Below are positions 58,567 through 64,000 of a DNA stretch of 64,000 nt, one piece after another. A program made the translations under genes and the position numbers. Source of the stretch: Holophagales bacterium (GTDB lineage: Bacteria; Acidobacteriota; Thermoanaerobaculia; Multivoradales; Multivoraceae); contig VXSP01000040.1 in the NCBI GenBank assembly GCA_009837885.1, positions 1 to 64,000 on the forward strand. Direction: 5' to 3'. Below the pieces are notes generated by a model. The model did not search any database. It had not been told where the DNA came from and saw only the letters and a list, made by a program, of their open reading frames with translations. The number at the start of each line of letters is the position of its first letter. The first letter of the stretch is position 1.

Positions 58567-60909
58567 ATGGCGCAGCGGTACCGAGGAAGCCGGCTCAGCC
58601 TGCTAGTCACTCTTTGGCTTGCGGCGACGCCTGTCCTTCCCGCGGAGCAGGACGCCGCCGAGGCCGACAGGGAGCCGCCCCACGGCTCGGCCCCACAACG
58701 TAACTTCGGCGAAGAGATCGACGTCATCGGGCTCGCTCCTCTCGACCACCTGGGCGAATCGCCGGACCATGTGCCGTGGACCGTCCATCGTGTCGCGCCG
58801 AAAGCGCTCGACCTGGCGGCTGTGTCCGGTGTCGGCGCTCTGCTCGAGGCGGAGCTGCCCGGCGTGAGCCTGGCGCCGGCGCAGGGAAGCGCGCTGCAGT
58901 CCGACGTGCTCTACCGGGGCTTCGGGGCGTCGCCGCTCCTGGGTGCGAACCAGGGCCTCTCGGTCTACGAAGACGGTGTGCGGGTCAACGAGGTCTTCGG
59001 CGACGTCGTGGCCTGGGACCTCGTACCGACGTTCGCGGCGGAACAGGTGGAACTCCTGCCGGGCGCGAACCCGATGTTCGGCCTGAACACCCTCGGCGGC
59101 GCGCTCGCCCTGAACACCCGCAGCGGCTTCGACTCGGAGCGACTCGACCTGACGCTCGAAGCCGGTTCTTTCGGCCGCCGGGCGGGCGAGTTCGGCGCCG
59201 GCGGCGCACTCGGCTCCGATGACGAGTACGGCTGGTTCGTCGGCGGCCGCTCCTTCGAGGAAGACGGCTGGCGCGACTTCTCGCCCAGCTCGCTGCGACA
59301 GGCGCTGGTGAAGCTCTCGCATCGCGGCGAGCGCGAGCGGATCGACTTTACGGTTGGCGTCGCGGACAACGACCTGATCGGAAACGGCGTGACGCCGGTG
59401 GAGCTGCTGGAAGTCGACCGCGCCGAGGTCTTCACGCATCCGGATCAGACCTGGAACGAGCTGTTCTTCCCGCGGCTGCGGATCGGTCGGATGATCGGGC
59501 CGGGGCTTGAACTCGAAGCGCAGATCTACCTTCGCGCGAACGACGTCGCCACCTACAACGCGGACGCCTTCGAGGGCGACGACGACGATGACGATGACCA
59601 CGGTCACGACCACGATCACGACGACGACGACCGCGACAACGATGACGATCACGACGATGATGACCACGGTCACGACGAGTTCGACGCGGTCAACAACCAG
59701 AGCCGCACCGAGCAGGAAGGCCTGGGCGCCTCGATCCAGATCTCCGGCCTGACCGAATCGGGCCGCTGGCTCGCGGGCGCCTCGTGGGACGGCGGGCGCG
59801 CGACCTTCGCCTTCGAGACGGAACTCGCCTCGCTCACCGGTACCAGGACGACGATCGGCAGCGGCATGCTGCTTCCCGGTTCCGAAGTCGGCCTGAGAGC
59901 GGACACCGGCTACGCCGGCCTGTGGGCGCTGCGGCACTGGACGACTGCCGGCGACCGGCTGACCTGGACCCTCCAGGCCCGCTACAACGACAGCCGGATC
60001 GAGCTCAACGATCAACTGGGCACGGCGCTCGACGGCGATCATGGCTTTTCGCGGCTCGTACCCTCGGCGGGCTTCGTTTGGGAGGCGCGAACGGAGGGTC
60101 GTTCATCGTTGCTCCTGTTCGGCAACGTGTCGCAGTCGTCCCGGGTGCCGACGCCGGTCGAGTTGACCTGCGCCGACCCGGACGATCCATGCCGGCTGCC
60201 GAACGCCTTCGTCGCCGACCCGCCGCTCGACCAGGTGGTGACGACCAGCGCCGAACTCGGCCTCCGTGGAGGCGACGGTTCGCTGCGGTGGAGCGCGGCC
60301 CTGTTCCACAGCGACAGCCGGGACGACATCATCTTCGTCTCCAGCGGCGCCGGCACCAGTGCCGGCTACTTCACGAACGTCGACGCGACCCGCCGGCAGG
60401 GGCTGGAGTTGTGGCTGCGCGGCAGCCACGGTCGGCTGAACTGGGACGCCTCCTACACCCTGCTCGACGCGACCTTCCAGGACCGCATGACCCTGTCGAG
60501 TCCACCGCATCCTCTGGCCGAGGACGGGGAGATCGAGGTCGAGCCGGGCGACTTCCTGCCCGGCGTCCCGCGCCGCCAGTTCCGGGCCGGCGCCGACCTG
60601 AGACTCGGCGCCCGGGCCGTGCTGGGGGCTCGGCTGCTCGGCGACTCGACCCGCTACCTGCGAGGCGACGAGGCGAACCTGCTGGAGCCGGTCGGCTCGG
60701 CGTGGCGGGGCGACCTCTGGAGCCGCATCGAACTCACCCCCTCGCTCGACCTCGATCTCGAGGTGTCCAACGTGACGGACCGCGAATACGCGACGTTCGG
60801 CGCTCTTGGAGAACCCGACGAGGTGCTCGGCGACGGTTACGAGGATCCGCGCTTCCTCAGCCCGGCCGAGCCGCGCGCCTTTCGCGCGTCGCTCCGGTTG
60901 CGGCTCTGA
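58567..60909 (+). CDS. TonB-dependent receptor with Asp/His-rich extracellular loop
   Basis: 780 aa. Signal peptide (about 1-26), a short TonB-box-like EEIDVIGL at ~49-56, then the plug: YRGFGASPLLGANQGLSVYEDGVRVNEVFGDVVAWDL and LLPGANPMFGLNTLGGALALNTRSG. A 22-strand barrel follows, ending FRASLRLRL. At about residues 336-375 a loop runs DDDDDDHGHDHDHDDDDRDNDDDHDDDDHGHD. Uptake of a metal or chelate is inferred from that loop. A separate Cys pair (CADPDDPC) sits in another loop. The plug resembles receptors for small organic ligands, so the loop could also be a metal-gated lid. Confidence 0.92.
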   Translation: MAQRYRGSRLSLLVTLWLAATPVLPAEQDAAEADREPPHGSAPQRNFGEEIDVIGLAPLDHLGESPDHVPWTVHRVAPKALDLAAVSGVGALLEAELPGVSLAPAQGSALQSDVLYRGFGASPLLGANQGLSVYEDGVRVNEVFGDVVAWDLVPTFAAEQVELLPGANPMFGLNTLGGALALNTRSGFDSERLDLTLEAGSFGRRAGEFGAGGALGSDDEYGWFVGGRSFEEDGWRDFSPSSLRQALVKLSHRGERERIDFTVGVADNDLIGNGVTPVELLEVDRAEVFTHPDQTWNELFFPRLRIGRMIGPGLELEAQIYLRANDVATYNADAFEGDDDDDDDHGHDHDHDDDDRDNDDDHDDDDHGHDEFDAVNNQSRTEQEGLGASIQISGLTESGRWLAGASWDGGRATFAFETELASLTGTRTTIGSGMLLPGSEVGLRADTGYAGLWALRHWTTAGDRLTWTLQARYNDSRIELNDQLGTALDGDHGFSRLVPSAGFVWEARTEGRSSLLLFGNVSQSSRVPTPVELTCADPDDPCRLPNAFVADPPLDQVVTTSAELGLRGGDGSLRWSAALFHSDSRDDIIFVSSGAGTSAGYFTNVDATRRQGLELWLRGSHGRLNWDASYTLLDATFQDRMTLSSPPHPLAEDGEIEVEPGDFLPGVPRRQFRAGADLRLGARAVLGARLLGDSTRYLRGDEANLLEPVGSAWRGDLWSRIELTPSLDLDLEVSNVTDREYATFGALGEPDEVLGDGYEDPRFLSPAEPRAFRASLRLRL

Positions 60910-61059
60910 CGCCGGCAGTGAGGAGCCCGCGGCGCGGTCACAATCGTTCTGGGATCGGTCACTCCTTGTCCGCGAAGTTCCCGGCGCCGTCGGTAGCCTC
61001 TCTCAGACGTTAGGCTTGGAGGCGACCGTACCCAACTCCGCGACTGCATCTGACTCCCC

Positions 61060-62196
61060 ATGGGCCAACAAGAGGCGTTCGAGTCCATCCTGGCATCGTT
61101 GCAACGGGCCATGCTGGACGAGAGTCACTGGCCCCGAACGTGCACCTTGATCGAGAAGGCGTGCGGGGCGAAGGGCACGTCCTTGATGCTGGGCGAAGGT
61201 CCCGTTGATGACGTGCAGGCCAGCTTCGTTGGCTCGTACCACCGGGGCGAGCGCCAGGAAGAGGCTGAACGCGAGTACATCGAGGAGTATCACTCGAAAG
61301 ATGAGAAGGTGCCACGCTTCCGGCAGCTTCCCTTCAATCAACTGGTTCGGATCGCCGACCTCTACACGGAAGAGGAGTTGAAGACATCGCCGGCCTATCA
61401 ACACCAGATCGACACGATCGGCGCCGACAGCCTTGGCGTTCGACTGGACGGGCCGAACGGCTATTCGCATGTCAGTTGGTTTGTCTTCGATCCTGTCGAG
61501 TCGGGCGGCTGGGGACGCGACCAGATAGCGTTGGTCGAGCGGCTGGCTCCTCACGTTGCGCAGTTGGTCAGCGTTCGTCGTGCAGTCGTCAGCGCGGGTG
61601 CGCTGGGGTCGCCGCTGGCGCAGTTGATGGAAGTTCAGCGACTCGGCATCATCTGTCTGGATTCCCGCGGGAGGATCGTCACGGCCAACGGCCGCGCCGG
61701 GGACATTCTGCGCCGCGGTGACGTGTTGTCGGACCTGAAAGGCGAACTGCGGGTCCGGAACGCAGAAGAACGTAGTCGTTTCCAGCGGATGTTGGCGGCC
61801 GCTCTTCCGCGCAATGGTGACGCGAGGGTCGGTGGCTCGATGACTCTCGGCAGAGCGTTCGGCCTCCCTCGGTACGTTGTTCACGTCAAGTCCAGTTACA
61901 GTGTCGAGAGCGACTTCGGAGGCCACGGTCCGGGCGCGCTGGTGCTGATCGTCGAGCCAGGTCGTCCAACGAATGTCGATGCAGGCCTTGTGGCCACGGC
62001 GCTTGGTCTTACGCCCGCGGAGAGTACGGTCGCCAGTCGGTTGGCGGAAGGCATGACCGTTGGCGAGATCGCGGAGGCCACCGGTCGACGGGAACGCTCG
62101 GTCTACTGGCTCCTGGGGCGGATCTACGCCAAGCTCGGTATTCGACGGCAGGTCGACCTGGTCAGGCTCGTGCTGGCCTCCACCGAGTTGGGCTAG
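61060..62196 (+). CDS. LuxR-type HTH transcriptional regulator
   Basis: 378 aa. Residues ~317-378 are the LuxR/GerE HTH (LTPAESTVASRLAEGMTVGEIAEATGRRERSVYWLLGRIYAKLGI). The upstream ~310 residues have no recognised receiver; GIICLDSRGRIVTANGRAGDILRRGDVL at about 203-230 is a PAS-like fold. So it likely senses a small ligand or redox state. It may control the downstream ATP-pyrophosphatase/AraC fusion and oxygenase-like gene (267-bp gap). No autoinducer synthase is near. Confidence 0.85.
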   Translation: MGQQEAFESILASLQRAMLDESHWPRTCTLIEKACGAKGTSLMLGEGPVDDVQASFVGSYHRGERQEEAEREYIEEYHSKDEKVPRFRQLPFNQLVRIADLYTEEELKTSPAYQHQIDTIGADSLGVRLDGPNGYSHVSWFVFDPVESGGWGRDQIALVERLAPHVAQLVSVRRAVVSAGALGSPLAQLMEVQRLGIICLDSRGRIVTANGRAGDILRRGDVLSDLKGELRVRNAEERSRFQRMLAAALPRNGDARVGGSMTLGRAFGLPRYVVHVKSSYSVESDFGGHGPGALVLIVEPGRPTNVDAGLVATALGLTPAESTVASRLAEGMTVGEIAEATGRRERSVYWLLGRIYAKLGIRRQVDLVRLVLASTELG

Positions 62197-62463
62197 CAAG
62201 CTCAGAACCTCGTCGGCCTCACGCACCCCCGCGAGCGCCGGGATTCGTGCGCGGCGGGGAGTTCGCTGGCTTGACGGCCGACTCGGCGAAGCGGCGCCCG
62301 CCAGACGTCCTCCCGCAGGATCCGTCAATTCTACAGGCGACGCGGTGCCCAGTAGGCGGATAGAAGGATGTAGGGCCGGCTTCTGCTGTCGGACCGCGCT
62401 TGGCTGTGGCTCAGTCCCATGTGGGGCTTCTTCGACTGGCACTGAATCTCACGCAGGAAGAGA

Positions 62464-63591
62464 ATGGGACCAAGACCAGCGGGTAACCGGCGGACTTGGG
62501 TGTGGTGGACCAGCGGCAAGGACTCGGCCTGGTCGGTCCATTTGCTGCGGTCGTTGCCGGACTGGGACGTTCAGGGGCTGTTCGGCGTGGTGAACCGAGG
62601 CAACGGACGGGCCGAGATGCACGGCGTCGGGAAGGAACTCCTGTGCAGGCAGGCCGCCTCTCAGGGCCTTCCCCTTCACTTGATCGAGTACGACTGGAAG
62701 GCCGAGTCGAACCAGTACGCGAAAGCGGTGCGACGAGGGCTGGCGGGGTTGAGCGGCGAAGGGGCCGAAGTTGTGGCGTTCAGCGACCTGTCGTCAGCCC
62801 GTCACCGGGAACGGTGGTGCGAACTGCTCAGGGGCTCGGGGCTCGAGCCGGTGTTTCCGCTGTGGGGCCGGGATTCGCGGTGCCATGTCGAGGACATGCT
62901 GAGTGCCGGTCTCCAGGCTCGGGTGTGTTCGGTGCTCACGCACGCGCTTCCGGCGCCCTTCGTGGGACGCCGGTTCGACCGCGACTTTCTGGCGGATCTG
63001 CCGCCTCATGTGGACGTCTGCGGCGAACAGGATGAGTTCCACACATTCGTGGAATGGGCACCAGGTTGGACCGAGAAGGTCACCGTGGCGCCCGGAGGCA
63101 CCACCGATCGCTATGGCTACGCTTTCGCGGAGATGGCCGTCGCGTCGGGCGGTTCCAGTGCCTTGTCTGCCGTGCTCGTGGAGAGCGGCGGAGCCGACCG
63201 TCCGGGGAGTCAGTCCGAGTTCGATCCGTTTATCGAGATCGCACGACTGCGGCGTGTCAAAGGCTACGTCGACGCACGAATCGGGGAGGAGGTAAGGCGG
63301 GAGGCCGTCGCGGACGTCGCGGCGATGACGCCGTCGGCTTTCAGCCGCTACTTCCGTCGACATGCGGGCCGAACGTTCACGTGCTGGTTGGCGGCTCGCC
63401 GAGTGGCGGAGGCTTCGGCACTGCTCAGGGACCCCGATGTCTCGATGGTCCTGGTCGCCCGCAAGGCCGGCTTCGGGACGGATCGGAACTTCCGCCGCGT
63501 CTTCCGAAAGGTGACGGGTCTGAGTCCCTCCCAGTACAGAGCGCGCGCGATCCAGGAATCGCGTTCGAGCGGAGACTCCCGTCGGAAATGA
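62464..63591 (+). CDS. DPH6-like ATP-pyrophosphatase fused to AraC-type DNA-binding domain
   Basis: 375 aa. Residues 11-210 follow the MJ0570/diphthine-ammonia-ligase (N-type ATP-PPase) pattern: TSGKDSAW at 16-23 (PP-loop), MHG at 52-54 with a RQAASQGLPL helix, FSDLSSARHRERW at 106-118, PLWGRD at 132-137, and CGEQDEFHTFVEW at 186-198. Residues ~262-361 are an AraC HTH pair (VADVAAMTPSAFSRYFRRHAGRTF, VARKAGFGTDRNFRRVFRKVTGLSPSQYR). Bacteria do not make diphthamide, so the first half probably adenylates or senses another substrate, by inference, and the second half reads DNA. AGGAAGAG precedes the ATG. ATGA overlap with the next gene. Confidence 0.85.
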   Translation: MGPRPAGNRRTWVWWTSGKDSAWSVHLLRSLPDWDVQGLFGVVNRGNGRAEMHGVGKELLCRQAASQGLPLHLIEYDWKAESNQYAKAVRRGLAGLSGEGAEVVAFSDLSSARHRERWCELLRGSGLEPVFPLWGRDSRCHVEDMLSAGLQARVCSVLTHALPAPFVGRRFDRDFLADLPPHVDVCGEQDEFHTFVEWAPGWTEKVTVAPGGTTDRYGYAFAEMAVASGGSSALSAVLVESGGADRPGSQSEFDPFIEIARLRRVKGYVDARIGEEVRREAVADVAAMTPSAFSRYFRRHAGRTFTCWLAARRVAEASALLRDPDVSMVLVARKAGFGTDRNFRRVFRKVTGLSPSQYRARAIQESRSSGDSRRK

Positions 63592-64000
63592 GCGCTACGC
63601 TGGGCGCGGCATCGCCACGGTCTCGGGCTTCCGTTTCGCCGCGGGAGATCCCGGCTTGCTATGTCGACGGCCACAGGGTGGCGCGCGCGCTGGATCCGGA
63701 CCTTGCGGACCGCTACATCCGCTACACCACCCTCGGCGATCCTCTGGCCGACCGGGCCGTCGAACAACTAGCGGCCATCGTGGAACCCCAGCACGTTCAC
63801 CGTACGATCGCCAGGACGGTCGATCACTACCGCGATCCACCGAAGAACACGCCCGAGGCTCTCCGCCAACTCATCGAGTCATCGGCTGTCGTCCCCGACT
63901 GGTTCAACCCCGAGACCGCCATGAGGGCCACCCGGGCTTTTCTCCGCAATTCGGACATGGTCCTGGCAGGGCTCGTGGCCGGTGCCATCGTCGAGGGCTT
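63588..64000 (+). CDS. second DUF2236 (MpaB/rubber oxygenase family) protein, cut by right edge
   Basis: The frame from ATG 63588 stays open to the window end (137 aa seen). YIRYTTLGDPLADRAVEQL, VVPDWFNPETAMRATRAFLRNSDMVLAGLVAGAIVEGF match the N-terminal half of the DUF2236 protein at 41955 (IRHTTIGDPELD.., WLDWDGLEPGIRTFYKNADLMLGAFVTGVLVEGF). The start overlaps the stop of the fusion gene (ATGA), so expression is tied to it. Function and C-terminal part cannot be judged here. Confidence 0.82.
   Translation, partial: MSATLGAASPRSRASVSPREIPACYVDGHRVARALDPDLADRYIRYTTLGDPLADRAVEQLAAIVEPQHVHRTIARTVDHYRDPPKNTPEALRQLIESSAVVPDWFNPETAMRATRAFLRNSDMVLAGLVAGAIVEG

Noticed and set aside
59575..59690. 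GAC/CAC-rich stretch as a microsatellite inserted in the receptor
   Set aside because: Codons vary (GAC/GAT, CAC/CAT) while D/H content is kept, which fits a selected protein loop rather than recent repeat slippage.
62197..62463. Possible small RNA or gene in the 267-bp gap before the ATP-PPase/AraC fusion
   Set aside because: No convincing hairpin-plus-T-run, no coding frame with a ribosome site. Treated as a regulatory gap only.

Overview
The window is a GC-rich bacterial chromosome segment packed with genes in short runs on both strands. TonB-dependent receptors, a TonB-like energy transducer, RND exporters, an OmpA-type barrel, an LpxL-like acyltransferase and many signal peptides point to a Gram-negative (diderm) cell. 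The repeated secreted proteins with WEGDTLVVET / YACHEGNY motifs, CocE-type and beta-lactamase-fold hydrolases, sulfatases and DUF6152/DUF6265/DUF2911 proteins recall Acidobacteriota, possibly marine or host-associated. That lineage is inference from gene style, not a search result. I saw no rRNA, tRNA, CRISPR array, prophage, integrase or transposase.

Layout. 0-1.7 kb: a TonB receptor cut by the left edge, with a His/Asp-rich tract, and a small His/Cys exported protein. 1.7-9 kb: sulfatase, enoyl-CoA hydratase-like enzyme, an exported HpcH/HpaI aldolase, an SDR, and two members of a secreted family, one fused to two VOC domains. 9-20 kb: Uma2 nuclease-like protein, DUF6152, TonB-like protein, a second sulfatase, CocE hydrolase, metzincin protease, PhoD phosphatase, AbgT transporter. 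20-31 kb: SSS transporter, serine hydrolase, DUF1295 membrane enzyme, GST, ZIP metal transporter, PQQ dehydrogenase. 32-39.5 kb: GFA and DUF2911 proteins, then a sarcosine-oxidase operon whose alpha subunit carries a gamma-like C terminus. 39.7-43 kb: FabG-like and FabF-like pair and an MpaB/rubber-oxygenase (DUF2236) protein. 43-57 kb: an export-rich block with two RND pumps, one adaptor, GST, membrane anchor, propeller-like protein, barrel and P450. 57-64 kb: ACP plus acyltransferase, exported RidA, a TonB receptor with an Asp/His loop, a LuxR regulator, a DPH6-like ATP-pyrophosphatase fused to an AraC domain, and a second DUF2236 protein cut by the right edge.

Themes. Much of the content is envelope and periplasmic: small-molecule uptake, oxidation or hydrolysis, and efflux. 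Seven members of one uncharacterised secreted family are scattered through the first 35 kb. Metal handling recurs as His/Asp-rich tracts in two receptors and a ZIP transporter. Noncoding structure includes six copies of a short palindromic repeat (one inside soxA) and two ~175-bp elements with 32-34-bp inverted arms around a related core. Several genes have a TAnnnT box 7-10 nt before the ATG and no Shine-Dalgarno, which suggests leaderless transcripts. The most unusual gene is the ATP-pyrophosphatase/AraC fusion at 62464-63591, which shares an ATGA with the downstream oxygenase-like gene.
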